A DNA stretch of 64,000 nt from Streptomyces sclerotialus (GTDB lineage: Bacteria > Actinomycetota > Actinomycetes > Streptomycetales > Streptomycetaceae). The stretch spans positions 5,084,001 through 5,148,000 of the forward strand of contig NZ_JBFOHP010000002.1 in NCBI RefSeq assembly GCF_040907265.1. Reading direction: 5' to 3'. This document shows, piece after piece, positions 1 to 8,531 of the stretch; within the stretch, counting starts at the first letter, position 1; every line of letters begins with the position of its first letter. The notes beneath the pieces are model-generated. The model was not told the DNA's origin. It made no database searches and was given only the letters and a program-made list of their open reading frames with translations. The translations under genes and the position numbers were made by a program.

Positions 1-936
1 GACCAGCGACGGCTTCATGCGCTGGTACAGCACCTCGGCGAGCACCGGCGTGTCCACCACGGTCAGCTCGGCGCCCAGCCGCTCCGCCTCCTGCTCCAGC
101 AGCTGCGACCAGCGGGCCGGCGCGGTCGGGTGCGGCTTGAAGACCACCTGCCGGTGGCCCAGGTCCACGGCCCCGCGCAACATCTGGACGTGCAGCTCCT
201 CCTCTTCCTCGGGCGTGAGGATGGAGAGCGCGGAGAGGTACTGGCCCAGCAGCAGGGCACCGCCCTCGGCCGGCGTCGGCACCCCGGCCGCGCCCCGCCC
301 GAAGCCCTCCGCATCCTCGGCCAGCTCCGCCAGCACCGCGAGGAACGGCTCGGTCGGCACGGTCTCGGCGGGCACCCCGAACTCGGTGAGCAGCAGCGGC
401 TTCAGGCCGGGCACGAGGTCCAGGTGGAGCAGGCGCCGGATACGGGTGCCGACCAGCGGGTCGATCTTGCTGCGGGTCGGCCCGTAGCTCATCAGGCCGT
501 CCGCGTAGACCTCGACCGGCGCGCCCTGGAAGATCCGGCAGAGCGCCATGGCCGGATTGACCTGGATGGATTCGACGATCAGCTCCACGGGCGCGTCCCC
601 CAGCTCCCACAGGAGGCGGAGGTGGCGCTCCCACAGCGGCGCGTCGTCGGCGCGCGGGGACCAGCCGCCGGGGTGGAACGGGAAGATCGTCTCGTTCCAG
701 GACCGTACCTCGTCGAACCGCCCCCGCAGCCGTTCGAAGCCCGGCATCGTGTCCATCGCCGGGGTGGTCTCGGGGCAGGCGGCGTTGTTGGCGACCAGCA
801 GGATCCGCCGGCCGGCCGGCCCGAAACGGTCGGTGTCCAGGGCGGCCGCCAGGGTGGCCGTGCCGTACTGCGTGGACGCCAAGAAGATCTGCGTACGCGG
901 CCCGGCGGACCGCGCGGAGAATGCGGCGGCGGACAT
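1..936 (-). CDS. POLYST-like (polysialyltransferase family) glycosyltransferase, partial
   Basis: Only the first 312 codons are in the window; the 3' end lies beyond position 1. The reading begins MSAAAFSARSAGPRTQIFLA and has the two signatures of bacterial polysialyltransferase-like enzymes: an acidic-Gly motif (YADGLMSY, about residue 150) and a His-Pro motif (FKPHPT, about residue 275). Such enzymes transfer a nonulosonic acid from a CMP-sugar to a growing chain at the cytoplasmic membrane. The ATG overlaps the stop of the upstream glycosyltransferase gene (TGATG), so the two are probably translationally coupled. A CMP-sugar synthetase and a NeuB-type synthase lie divergently next door, supporting a sialic-acid or Kdn-type polymer. 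Acceptor and exact sugar cannot be read from sequence. Confidence 0.8.
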   Translation of the reverse strand, partial: MSAAAFSARSAGPRTQIFLASTQYGTATLAAALDTDRFGPAGRRILLVANNAACPETTPAMDTMPGFERLRGRFDEVRSWNETIFPFHPGGWSPRADDAPLWERHLRLLWELGDAPVELIVESIQVNPAMALCRIFQGAPVEVYADGLMSYGPTRSKIDPLVGTRIRRLLHLDLVPGLKPLLLTEFGVPAETVPTEPFLAVLAELAEDAEGFGRGAAGVPTPAEGGALLLGQYLSALSILTPEEEEELHVQMLRGAVDLGHRQVVFKPHPTAPARWSQLLEQEAERLGAELTVVDTPVLAEVLYQRMKPSLV

Positions 937-1913
937 CAGGCGGCCACCTCCGCCGGGACCGGCTTGCGGCGCAGCCGACGCAGCCGGGAAGCGCGCTGTA
1001 CATCCATGGAATCCAGAGCTTCCTTCAGAACGTCCTGCGGCATTCGCTTCAATGCCGCGGCACTCATCGAACGCAATTTACGGGCCACCTGCGGTTCGAA
1101 ACGTTCGATCGAACCGAGGTGGTGGGAAATGATGGCGCAATACGTCCGGACCGCCTTCGGCAGCAGCACGGCCGCGTCCCGGTCCTTCGCCGTCTCCTCG
1201 ACGACCTGGTCGAACGCCCGGATGAAGTCCAGCTGCCGGACGTCACCGATCTGGGTCAGCGACGAGGCCACCCCGCGGCGGTAGAACACGCCCAGCATGC
1301 CGAGCACCGCCATCGACTTCGCCTCGCGGTGCAGCCGCCAGATCCAGGGCCGGTCCTCCGCGGTGCGCAGCCCGTGCGGGAAGTGCAGCACCCCGTCGTC
1401 CAGCAGCCGCCGGTGGTACATCCCGGCCCAGGCGAACGCGTAATCCACCGACGTGGAGCGGTCGGCGGGCAGGATCAGGTCGCGCGGGTCCATGACCACG
1501 TCGCGCCGGCCGTGCGGCACGCGGTGCACGGAGCGTGCCCGCCCGGTGCACTGCACGTGGTCGGTACGCACGACATCGCAGCCCAGCTCCTCGATCGCGC
1601 CGAGGAGCTGCTGGTAATAGCCCGGCGCGAGCCAGTCGTCGCCGTCCAGGAAGGTGATGTATTCACCGCGGGCCGCGTCCAGGCCGGTGTTCCGGGCGGT
1701 GGCCAGGCCGCCGTTCTGCTCGTGCCGCAGTACGCGGGCGCCCGGCAGCTCGCGCTCGGCGCGCTCCAGAATCTGCGGCGTCCCGTCGCGCGAGCAGTCG
1801 TCGACGAGGAGGAATTCGAAGTCGTCCCGCGCGTTGGCCGCGAGACTTCTCAGGGTGTCGGGCGCGTATGTCTGCACGTTGTAGAACGGCACGATGACGG
1901 AGAGCTTAACCAC
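936..1913 (-). CDS. Family 2 glycosyltransferase
   Basis: A 325-residue GT-A fold glycosyltransferase. The N-terminus LSVIVPFYNV, the acidic LLVDDCSRDGT stretch and the metal-binding FLDGDDW motif (about residue 90) are those of GT2 enzymes, which use a nucleotide-sugar at the inner membrane face. No transmembrane segment is evident; the basic C-terminus (RRLRRKPV) could bind membrane. Start is GTG with no Shine-Dalgarno, but a TAACGT -10-like hexamer ends 7 nt before it, suggesting a leaderless message. It probably adds the second sugar of the nonulosonic-acid polymer made by the neighbouring genes (inference from context). Confidence 0.85.
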   Translation of the reverse strand: MVKLSVIVPFYNVQTYAPDTLRSLAANARDDFEFLLVDDCSRDGTPQILERAERELPGARVLRHEQNGGLATARNTGLDAARGEYITFLDGDDWLAPGYYQQLLGAIEELGCDVVRTDHVQCTGRARSVHRVPHGRRDVVMDPRDLILPADRSTSVDYAFAWAGMYHRRLLDDGVLHFPHGLRTAEDRPWIWRLHREAKSMAVLGMLGVFYRRGVASSLTQIGDVRQLDFIRAFDQVVEETAKDRDAAVLLPKAVRTYCAIISHHLGSIERFEPQVARKLRSMSAAALKRMPQDVLKEALDSMDVQRASRLRRLRRKPVPAEVAA

Positions 1914-2100
1914 TCACGTGACGTTAGGGGCGGCTCCGGCATTCGTCTTTGCGGTATGGGGGCGCTTGGGTGAACGAAGAATGGCGGAATGGTTAACCGC
2001 CCTTTCCGGCCTGCCGGTTCTCCGTTCGGCGATGTGCTGTTAACCCTTTGTTGCGCCTCAGTTGGCCCACGAATCGAAATGCCTTCCTAGCGTCTTCGAC
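1914..2100. promoter_or_regulatory. Divergent promoter region of the nonulosonic acid cluster
   Basis: A 187-bp gap between divergently transcribed glycosyltransferase genes, with no credible gene. It is more AT-rich than the flanking coding DNA. On the minus strand TAACGT (1926-1921) lies 7 nt from the GTG at 1913. On the plus strand TAGCGT (2088-2093) lies 7 nt from the GTG at 2101. Both arrangements fit leaderless transcription; no convincing -35 box was assigned. Confidence 0.5.
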
Positions 2101-3420
2101 GTGCCATCACGTACACCTTCCACGCCGCGGGTCGCGGTCCTCGCCGACTCGGACACCCGGTGGAAGTGGGGCGCCCTCACGGCGCACCGCCTCCAGCCCG
2201 GCTGCCGGCTCGACGGCTTCCTGCTCCGGGGCCGCGCCACGCCCACCGTCCGCCAGCTCGACGAGGTCGGGGCCCGGGCGGACGCGCTGCGCGAGATCCG
2301 CGGGGTCGACTTCGTGCGGTCCGTCGACCGTACCGCCTACGACGTGGTCCTGCTGTCCTGCGTGGGCGGCGCGGTGCAGGCGATGCTGCACGGCCTGGCC
2401 CGCGCCTGGGAGGGCCACGACCGCCGCCCGGCCGTCGTCACCGGCTACGTCGGCGTGGTCTACGAGAAGCTCGCCGACGGCCTGCTGCTGCGGCACGGCG
2501 CCGACGTGGTGCTCGCCAACTCCCGGCACGACGCGGACCGCTTCCGCGCGGTCTACCGGGGCGTGAACGCCGACGACCGCAGCGTCGTGGAGTGCGCGCT
2601 GCCCTTCCTCGGCGGCGCCGCGCACGACCGTACGGACGAGGTGCGCACCGTCGTCTTCGCCGTCCAGCCCTCCGTGCCGGACAACCGCAACGACCGTGCC
2701 TACCTGCTGCGCCGCGCCGTCGAGCACGCCCGCCGGCACCCGGCCCGCGAGGTGCTCATCAAGCTCCGCAGCAAGCCGGGCGAGCACACCACGCACATCG
2801 AGGAACTGCCGTACCAGAAGCTCGCGGCGAAGGTCCCCGGCGGACTGCCCGCCAACTGCCGCCTGGTCTACGGGAACATGGGCGAGGTCCTGGACCGCAC
2901 CGACCTGATGGTCACGGTCTCCTCGACCGCGGCCCTGGAGTCCCTGCACCGCGGCGTCCCCACCGCCGTCCTCACCGACCTCGGAATTCGCGAGGCCCTC
3001 GGCAACCACCACTTCCTCGGCTCCGGCTGCCTGGCCTCCTGGGACGAGCTGGACGCCGGGTACCTGCCCGAGCCCGACCCGGAGTGGGTCGCCGCGCAGG
3101 GCGTGTGCGCCGACGGGTCGTACGAGAAGGCGTTCGACGCGGCCCGCGCCCGCGTCACCGAGCTGTGCGACGCCGACGGGCTGCCGCCGCTCGCCCCGTA
3201 CTACACACCCCGCACGGCCCCCGGCTACCTGCCCGGCATCCTCGCCCGGCACGGCCTGGACCCCAAGGGCGACCCGCTGCCCGGTTATGAGGCCGAGCCG
3301 GCGGAGCCGACCGGACTGCGCCGGGTGGCCCGCGACACCGTCCGCGAGGCGGCCCGCGGCGCCTACCGGCACGGCGTCCAGCGCGTCGCCCCCGCCATCC
3401 GCCGCTGGGGACAGCTGTGA
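2101..3420 (+). CDS. DUF6716 putative glycosyltransferase
   Basis: A 439-residue soluble protein that I recognise as the DUF6716 putative glycosyltransferase family of actinobacteria. It starts VPSRTPSTPRVAVLADSDTR, a Rossmann-like first strand. The VTVSSTAALESLHRGVPTAV segment (about residues 275-295) resembles the donor-site loop of GT-B and polysialyltransferase-like enzymes (S-S-T followed by a small-residue turn). A TTG at 2062 would add 13 residues, but GTG 2101 has a TAGCGT hexamer 7 nt upstream and no Shine-Dalgarno, fitting a leaderless start. It is first in a four-gene plus-strand cluster and its TGA overlaps a GTG of the next frame. A role in assembling the polymer is inferred. Confidence 0.7.
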   Translation: MPSRTPSTPRVAVLADSDTRWKWGALTAHRLQPGCRLDGFLLRGRATPTVRQLDEVGARADALREIRGVDFVRSVDRTAYDVVLLSCVGGAVQAMLHGLARAWEGHDRRPAVVTGYVGVVYEKLADGLLLRHGADVVLANSRHDADRFRAVYRGVNADDRSVVECALPFLGGAAHDRTDEVRTVVFAVQPSVPDNRNDRAYLLRRAVEHARRHPAREVLIKLRSKPGEHTTHIEELPYQKLAAKVPGGLPANCRLVYGNMGEVLDRTDLMVTVSSTAALESLHRGVPTAVLTDLGIREALGNHHFLGSGCLASWDELDAGYLPEPDPEWVAAQGVCADGSYEKAFDAARARVTELCDADGLPPLAPYYTPRTAPGYLPGILARHGLDPKGDPLPGYEAEPAEPTGLRRVARDTVREAARGAYRHGVQRVAPAIRRWGQL

Positions 3421-3455
3421 CCTCCCCCTCGACCGGCCTCCGGAAGGAGCCTGAC

Positions 3456-4736
3456 ATGCCGCCGACCGACCGGCCCACTGTCATCGCCGTCATCCCCGCC
3501 AGAGGCGGCTCCAAGGGCGTGCCCGCCAAGAACCTCGCCGCCGTCGGCGGCGTGCCGCTGGTGGCCCGCGCGGTCCGCGAATGCCTCGCGGCCCGCCTGA
3601 TCACCGACGTCGTGGTCTCCACCGACGACGACGCGATCGCCGCCACCGCACACGGCGCGGGCGCGGTCGTCGTCCGCCGCCCCGGCGCCATCGCCGGCGA
3701 CACCGCCACCAGCGAGGCCGCCGTACTGCACGCCATGGACGCGTACGAGACCGAGCACGGCACCGCCGTCGACGCGGTCCTCCTCGTCCAGTGCACCAGC
3801 CCCTTCCTCGTCCGCGAGGACGTCGACGGGGTGGCCGCCGCGGTCGTCGAGCAGGGCGCCGACTCCGCGCTGACCGTCGCCCCCTTCCACGGCTTCGTGT
3901 GGCGCGACGCGGCCGACGACGCCTCCTCGGAAATCGGCGCGGGCCGCGAAACGCGGGCGGCGGACGGGCAGGACGCCCAGGTGGCCACCGTCGCCACCAC
4001 GACCGAGGGCGGCTACGGCGTCAACCACGACAAGTCCTTCCGGCCGCGCCGCCAGGACCGCCCCCAGGACCTCCTGGAGACCGGCGCCGCCTACGCCATG
4101 GACGCGGCCGGCTTCCGCACCGCGGGCCACCGCTTCTTCGGCCGTACCGAACTCGTGCGCACCGACCCGGCCCGCGTGCTGGAGGTCGACGACCCGCACG
4201 ACCTGGCACGCGCCCGCGCCCTCGCGCCGCTGCTGGACGCCCCGCGTCCCGGGGCACTCCCGACGCTGGACGACGTGGACGCGGTCGTACTCGACTTCGA
4301 CGGCACCCAGACCGATGACCGGGTGCTGATCGACGCCGACGGACGGGAGATCGTCGCCGTGCACCGCGGCGACGGCCTGGGCATCGGCGCCCTGCGCAAG
4401 TCCGGGCAGCTGAAGCTGCTCATCCTGTCCACGGAACAGAACCCGGTCGTCGCGGCGCGGGCCCGGAAGCTCCAGATCCCGGTCCTGCACGGCATCGACC
4501 GCAAGGACCTCGCTCTCAAGCAGTGGTGCGAGGACCAGGGCATCGCGCCCGAGCGCGTGCTCTACGTCGGCAACGACGCCAACGACCTCCCGTGCTTCGG
4601 CCTCGTCGGCTGGCCCGTGGCGGTCGCCGGCGCCCACGACGTGGTACGCGGCGCCGCCCGCGCCGTCACCTCGACTCCCGGGGGCAGCGGGGCGATCCGC
4701 GAGATCGCCTCCTGGCTCCTCGGCCCGTCTCTCTGA
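3456..4736 (+). CDS. neuA: CMP-nonulosonate cytidylyltransferase fused to HAD phosphatase
   Basis: A 426-residue two-domain enzyme. Residues 1-about 250 are a CMP-sialic/Kdn synthetase: the nucleotide-binding IPARGGSKGVPAKNL motif, LVQCTSPFL, and the RRQDRPQ and GAAYAMD substrate motifs. Residues about 270-426 are a KdsC-like HAD phosphatase with all four motifs present: DFDGT, LILST, a Lys in DRKDLALK, and VGNDANDLPC. The layout matches animal CMAS, but here both catalytic aspartates of DFD are kept, so the phosphatase may be active on a nonulosonate-9-phosphate. ATG 3456 is chosen because GGAAGGAG (3442-3449) sits 6 nt upstream; an in-frame GTG at 3417 overlapping the previous stop is possible. 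A poorly conserved insert (about residues 150-180) separates the cytidylyltransferase motifs. Confidence 0.88.
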   Translation: MPPTDRPTVIAVIPARGGSKGVPAKNLAAVGGVPLVARAVRECLAARLITDVVVSTDDDAIAATAHGAGAVVVRRPGAIAGDTATSEAAVLHAMDAYETEHGTAVDAVLLVQCTSPFLVREDVDGVAAAVVEQGADSALTVAPFHGFVWRDAADDASSEIGAGRETRAADGQDAQVATVATTTEGGYGVNHDKSFRPRRQDRPQDLLETGAAYAMDAAGFRTAGHRFFGRTELVRTDPARVLEVDDPHDLARARALAPLLDAPRPGALPTLDDVDAVVLDFDGTQTDDRVLIDADGREIVAVHRGDGLGIGALRKSGQLKLLILSTEQNPVVAARARKLQIPVLHGIDRKDLALKQWCEDQGIAPERVLYVGNDANDLPCFGLVGWPVAVAGAHDVVRGAARAVTSTPGGSGAIREIASWLLGPSL

Positions 4737-4816
4737 GGCATCCCGTCCCGGACACCTCCGGAACAACCGTCCCCCGTCTCTGCGAGAGACACCCGACAAC
4801 GAAGGAACTCTCCTCC

Positions 4817-5755
4817 ATGACCAGCAACAACCGCGTTCGTACCATCGGTGACCGCCTCGTTGGCCCCGGCCACCCCGTCTACGTCACCGGTGAAATCGGC
4901 ATCAACCACAACGGCGACCTGGAGAACGCGTTCGCGCTGATCGACGCCGCCGCGGACGCCGGCTGCGACGCCGTGAAGTTCCAGAAGCGCACCCCCGAGG
5001 TCTGCACCCCGCGCGACCAGTGGGAGATCGAGCGCGACACCCCCTGGGGCCGGATGACCTACATCGACTACCGCCACCGCGTGGAGTTCGACGAGGACGG
5101 TTACCGCGCCATCTCGGACTACTGCAAGAAGCGCAACATCCACTGGTTCGCCTCCCCGTGGGACGTCGAGTCCGTCGACTTCCTGGAGAAGTTCGAGGTC
5201 CCGGCCTACAAGGTCGCCTCCGCCTCGCTGACCGACGACGAGCTGCTGAAGGCCATGCGCGCCACCGGCCGTACGGTCATCCTCTCCACCGGCATGTCCA
5301 CCCCGAAGCAGATCCGCCACGCGGTCGAGGTCCTGGGCAGCGACAACATCCTGCTCTGCCACGCCACCAGCACCTACCCGGCCAAGGCCGAGGAGCTGAA
5401 CCTGCGGATGATCAACACCCTGCAGGACGAGTACCCGAACGTCCCGATCGGCTACTCCGGCCACGAGACCGGCCTGCAGACCACCCTCGCCGCCGTCGCC
5501 CTCGGCGCCACCTTCGTCGAGCGCCACATCACCCTCGACCGCGCCATGTGGGGCTCCGACCAGGCCGCCTCCGTCGAGCCGCAGGGCCTGACCCGCCTGG
5601 TCCGCGACATCCGCACCATCGAGGAGTCCCTCGGTGACGGCGTCAAGAAGGTCTACGAGAGCGAGCTCGGCCCGATGAAGAAGCTCCGCCGCGTCGCGGG
5701 CGTCGTCGCCGAGGCCGAGGCCGCCGAGGCCGACCGCGAGCCGGTCTCGGTCTGA
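4817..5755 (+). CDS. neuB: N-acetylneuraminate/Kdn synthase-type enzyme without SAF domain
   Basis: A 312-residue NeuB TIM-barrel: GEIGINHNGD, CDAVKFQKRTPE, FASPWD, YKVASASLTDD, ILSTGMST, LCHATSTYP, GYSGHETG and VERHITLDR are family motifs covering phosphoenolpyruvate, metal and sugar binding. It condenses phosphoenolpyruvate with a mannose- or N-acetylmannosamine-type sugar (possibly phosphorylated) to give a nine-carbon acid. Typical NeuB proteins are about 340-350 residues and end in a SAF (antifreeze-like) domain that reaches into the partner's active site; this one stops soon after the barrel with an Ala/Glu-rich tail. ATG is preceded by GAAGGAAC (4801-4808). It sits between the CMP-sugar synthetase and a polysialyltransferase-like gene. 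Confidence 0.9.
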   Translation: MTSNNRVRTIGDRLVGPGHPVYVTGEIGINHNGDLENAFALIDAAADAGCDAVKFQKRTPEVCTPRDQWEIERDTPWGRMTYIDYRHRVEFDEDGYRAISDYCKKRNIHWFASPWDVESVDFLEKFEVPAYKVASASLTDDELLKAMRATGRTVILSTGMSTPKQIRHAVEVLGSDNILLCHATSTYPAKAEELNLRMINTLQDEYPNVPIGYSGHETGLQTTLAAVALGATFVERHITLDRAMWGSDQAASVEPQGLTRLVRDIRTIEESLGDGVKKVYESELGPMKKLRRVAGVVAEAEAAEADREPVSV

Positions 5756-5775
5756 CCAGGAAGCGCGACGACACC

Positions 5776-6963
5776 GTGAGCGCAGCAGACGGGGCCCGGC
5801 GCCCTGTCCCCACGGCCGGGCGTGGGGGCCCGGCCACGGAGGCGACGGAACGCCCTGACTCCCGCAGGGCCGCCCGCCGCCGCGCAAGGGCGGCCCGGCG
5901 GACCTCGGACGCCGCCGGCACCACCCTCGCCTTCGTCGAGAGCCCGGTACAGCTGCTGAACGTCCTGGAATGGACGTACCTCCAGCAGACGCAGGCCGGA
6001 GCCGTCACCGTCGTCGTGCTCTCCCCGCACGACCCGATGACCCGCGGCCAGCTGCGCCGGATGGCGGAGCTGGCCCGGGACGAGGGCTGCACGGTCCGCT
6101 GGGAGGAGGCGCGCGGCGGCGCGACCGCCCCCCTGCGGACCATCGGGGGCCTGGCCCCGCTGCTGCGCCGCGCCCGCCGTATCGTCATCGGCGACCCGTT
6201 CTCGCGCTACGTCCAGCTCCTGCTGACGCTCGCCCGGGCGCGTGACCTCGTCGTCGTCGACGACGGCACCGCCACCATGGAGTTCATCTCCCAGCTCGCG
6301 CGCGGCGAGCAGCTGGTGCGCTGGCACCGCAGCGGCGGCAGCCGGAGCCCGCGCGACCTCGCCTTCGCGCCGTTCTCCGCCGCGGCGCGCCGCCGGCTGA
6401 CCCCCGTACCCGACAGTGACATCCGTACGGTGGGCGTCTTCTCCTCGATGCCCGTCGAACCCCCGCCGGGCGTCACCGTCACCGCCAACGAGTTCGCCTG
6501 GACCCGGGCCCGCTTCGGCCCGCCCAGACTCACCCGCGGCACCGACATCGTGGGCACCTCCCTGGTCGAGACCGGCGTCGTCGACCCGGACCACTACCTC
6601 GCCGCCGTCCGCGCCCTGGCCCGTACGCACGGCGCCACCCGCTACTTCGCGCACCGCAGGGAGAGCGCCGACAAGCTGCACGCGCTGGAGGCCGCCACCG
6701 GACTGGAGATCGTCCGGCCCGACCTGCCGCTGGAACTGATCGCCCGGCGCGGCCCCATAGGACGGACGATCCTCAGCTTCCCGTCCACCGTGGTGCACAC
6801 CCTGCCCCTCGCGCTGGCCGGTACCGGAGTGCGGGTCGCGGTCTGCGACGTGGACCCCGCCTGGCTCACCACCAAGGCCTCGCCGCGCGCCCAGGGCTTC
6901 CTCTCGGGTGTCACCGGAACCGCCCGTGACGTGCAGCGACTCACCTTCGCAGCAACCGGCTGA
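5776..6963 (+). CDS. Polysialyltransferase-like (GT52/POLYST-type) protein
   Basis: A 395-residue protein. After a basic, low-complexity N-terminus (about 45 residues) comes TLAFVESPVQLLNVLEW, the start seen in GT52 and polysialyltransferase-like enzymes, then the acidic-Gly motif VVDDGTATMEF (about residue 160) and a C-terminal FPSTVVHTLPLAL, the Ser/Thr loop of the CMP site. The usual His-Pro pair looks like His-Arg (YFAHRRES), so the match is not perfect. GTG start with AGGAAG (5758-5763) 12 nt upstream, 20 bp after neuB. Likely transfers the nonulosonic acid made by the three preceding genes onto a wall polymer (inference). Confidence 0.65.
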   Translation: MSAADGARRPVPTAGRGGPATEATERPDSRRAARRRARAARRTSDAAGTTLAFVESPVQLLNVLEWTYLQQTQAGAVTVVVLSPHDPMTRGQLRRMAELARDEGCTVRWEEARGGATAPLRTIGGLAPLLRRARRIVIGDPFSRYVQLLLTLARARDLVVVDDGTATMEFISQLARGEQLVRWHRSGGSRSPRDLAFAPFSAAARRRLTPVPDSDIRTVGVFSSMPVEPPPGVTVTANEFAWTRARFGPPRLTRGTDIVGTSLVETGVVDPDHYLAAVRALARTHGATRYFAHRRESADKLHALEAATGLEIVRPDLPLELIARRGPIGRTILSFPSTVVHTLPLALAGTGVRVAVCDVDPAWLTTKASPRAQGFLSGVTGTARDVQRLTFAATG

Positions 6964-7148
6964 CGGCTGCCGGGACGGGCTCGGCCGACAAGATCGGGGT
7001 TTGGGATTCGCCGGTACGTGAAACCCTTGGTCATACCCCCTTGATGACCTGTCCATGCGCCGGGCGGCCTAGATTGTCTTCCCCTAACGGGCTGAACTTT
7101 TGTTGATCGACGGACAGTTGCCCCGCCCGGCCCCGTAACCTTCAGCGG
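6964..7148 (+). promoter_or_regulatory. Promoter region before the M20 hydrolase gene
   Basis: A 185-bp gap with no gene. It holds an inverted repeat GGTCAT (7029-7034)/ATGACC (7044-7049) with a 9-nt spacer, a possible operator, and a TAACCT hexamer (7136-7141) placed 7 nt before the GTG at 7149, fitting a leaderless start. A second -10-like TAGATT lies at about 7070-7075. Confidence 0.4.
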
Positions 7149-8399
7149 GTGAACCAACTGATGTCCCGCGGACCCGAAGCCGATGCCAGCCCCGCACGGG
7201 GAACCCTGCCCGGAGCGCTCACCGAGGAGTTGCGCACCGAACTCATCGCCTTCCGGCGGGACTTGCACATGCACCCGGAGCTCGGCAACCAGGAGTTCCG
7301 TACCACGGCAGCGCTCAAGGCGCGCCTGGAGAAGGCCGGTCTGACTCCGCGCGTACTGGACACCGGTACCGGTCTGATCTGCGACATCGGCAGGGACCCT
7401 GGTACGACGCCGGACGCGGCGCGGCCCATGCTCGCGCTGCGGGCCGACATCGACGCGCTGCCCATCCCGGACACCAAGACCGTCGACTACCGCTCGACGG
7501 TGCCCGACCGTGCCCACGCCTGCGGCCACGACGTGCACACCACCGTCGTACTCGGCGCGGGGCTGGTGCTCGCCGACCTCGCGGCGCAGGGCCTGCTGCC
7601 GGGCCCGGTGCGGCTGCTGTTCCAGCCCGCCGAGGAGGTGCTGCCCGGCGGCGCCACCGACGCGATCGACTCCGGCGCGCTGGAGGGCGTCGGCCGGATC
7701 CTCGCCGTGCACTGCGACCCCAAGGTCGAGGTGGGCCGGATCGGGCTGCGGACCGGCGCGATCACCTCCGCCTGCGACCGGCTGGAGGTCGCGCTGGAGG
7801 GCCCCGGCGGCCACACGGCGCGGCCGCACCTCACCACCGACCTGGTCACCGCAGCGGCGCGGGTCGCGGTCGACGTACCCGCGCTGATCGCCCGCCGGGT
7901 CGACGCCCGGGCCGGCCTCGCCGTGACCTGGGGCCGCCTGGAGACCGGCCACGCGTGCAACGTCATCCCGCAGCGCGCCGAGCTCTCCGGCACGGTCCGC
8001 TGCCTGGACCTGGAGGCCTGGCGGCAGGCCCCGGACCTGGTGTACGCCGCGATCGACGAGGTCGCCACCCTGCACCGCGCCAAGTCCCAGATCACGTACG
8101 TACGCGGGGTGCCGCCGGTGGTCAACGAGCCGCTCACCACCCAGCTGCTGCAGAACGCCATGGCCGCCCGCCGCGGCCCGGAGGCGATCGAGGACACCGA
8201 GCAGTCCCTCGGCGGCGAGGACTTCTCCTGGTACCTGGAGAAGGTGCCCGGCGCGATGGCGCGGCTGGGGGTGAAGCCGGTCGGCGACCCGGTCGGACGC
8301 GACCTGCACCAGGGCGACTTCGACGTCGACGAGGAGGCCGTCCGGGTGGGCGTGGAGCTGTTCACAGCCGCCGCGTTGCTCGACCGCAACGCGCTGTAA
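7149..8399 (+). CDS. M20-family amidohydrolase/peptidase
   Basis: A 416-residue zinc-dependent M20D-type amidohydrolase (hippurate hydrolase or N-acyl-amino-acid hydrolase group). Metal-binding and catalytic motifs: FRRDLHMHPELGNQEF, LALRADIDALP, HACGHDVHTT, FQPAEEVLPGGA, a C-terminal GGEDFSWYLE and a dimerisation domain (about residues 200-320). It cleaves an acyl group from an amine; substrate unknown. The GTG has no Shine-Dalgarno; an in-frame ATG lies 12 nt downstream. It precedes the nucleoside transporter operon but does not belong to it, since a regulated promoter follows its stop. Confidence 0.85.
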   Translation: MNQLMSRGPEADASPARGTLPGALTEELRTELIAFRRDLHMHPELGNQEFRTTAALKARLEKAGLTPRVLDTGTGLICDIGRDPGTTPDAARPMLALRADIDALPIPDTKTVDYRSTVPDRAHACGHDVHTTVVLGAGLVLADLAAQGLLPGPVRLLFQPAEEVLPGGATDAIDSGALEGVGRILAVHCDPKVEVGRIGLRTGAITSACDRLEVALEGPGGHTARPHLTTDLVTAAARVAVDVPALIARRVDARAGLAVTWGRLETGHACNVIPQRAELSGTVRCLDLEAWRQAPDLVYAAIDEVATLHRAKSQITYVRGVPPVVNEPLTTQLLQNAMAARRGPEAIEDTEQSLGGEDFSWYLEKVPGAMARLGVKPVGDPVGRDLHQGDFDVDEEAVRVGVELFTAAALLDRNAL

Positions 8400-8463
8400 A
8401 CACAGCCGTCGGGCTCGCTTCGCGACGATCCGATAACGGCTTCCAAGCACCCCTTTATCTGGC

Positions 8464-8481
8464 ATCTACGCGCGTTACGAT
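8464..8481 (+). promoter_or_regulatory. Nucleoside-regulon operator before the BMP-ABC operon
   Basis: ATCTACGCGCGTTACG matches the palindrome found before deoA, add, deoC and the PNP gene in this window; the left half is perfect, the right half degenerate. Its right end overlaps TACGAT (8476-8481), a -10-like hexamer, with TTTATC 16 bp upstream as a weak -35. Binding here would block transcription of the transporter operon. Confidence 0.65.
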
Positions 8482-8531
8482 GCGGCGGAATCAGCGCCGT
8501 AGGAGGCGCTACGAGTCGAAGGGGACCCCTC

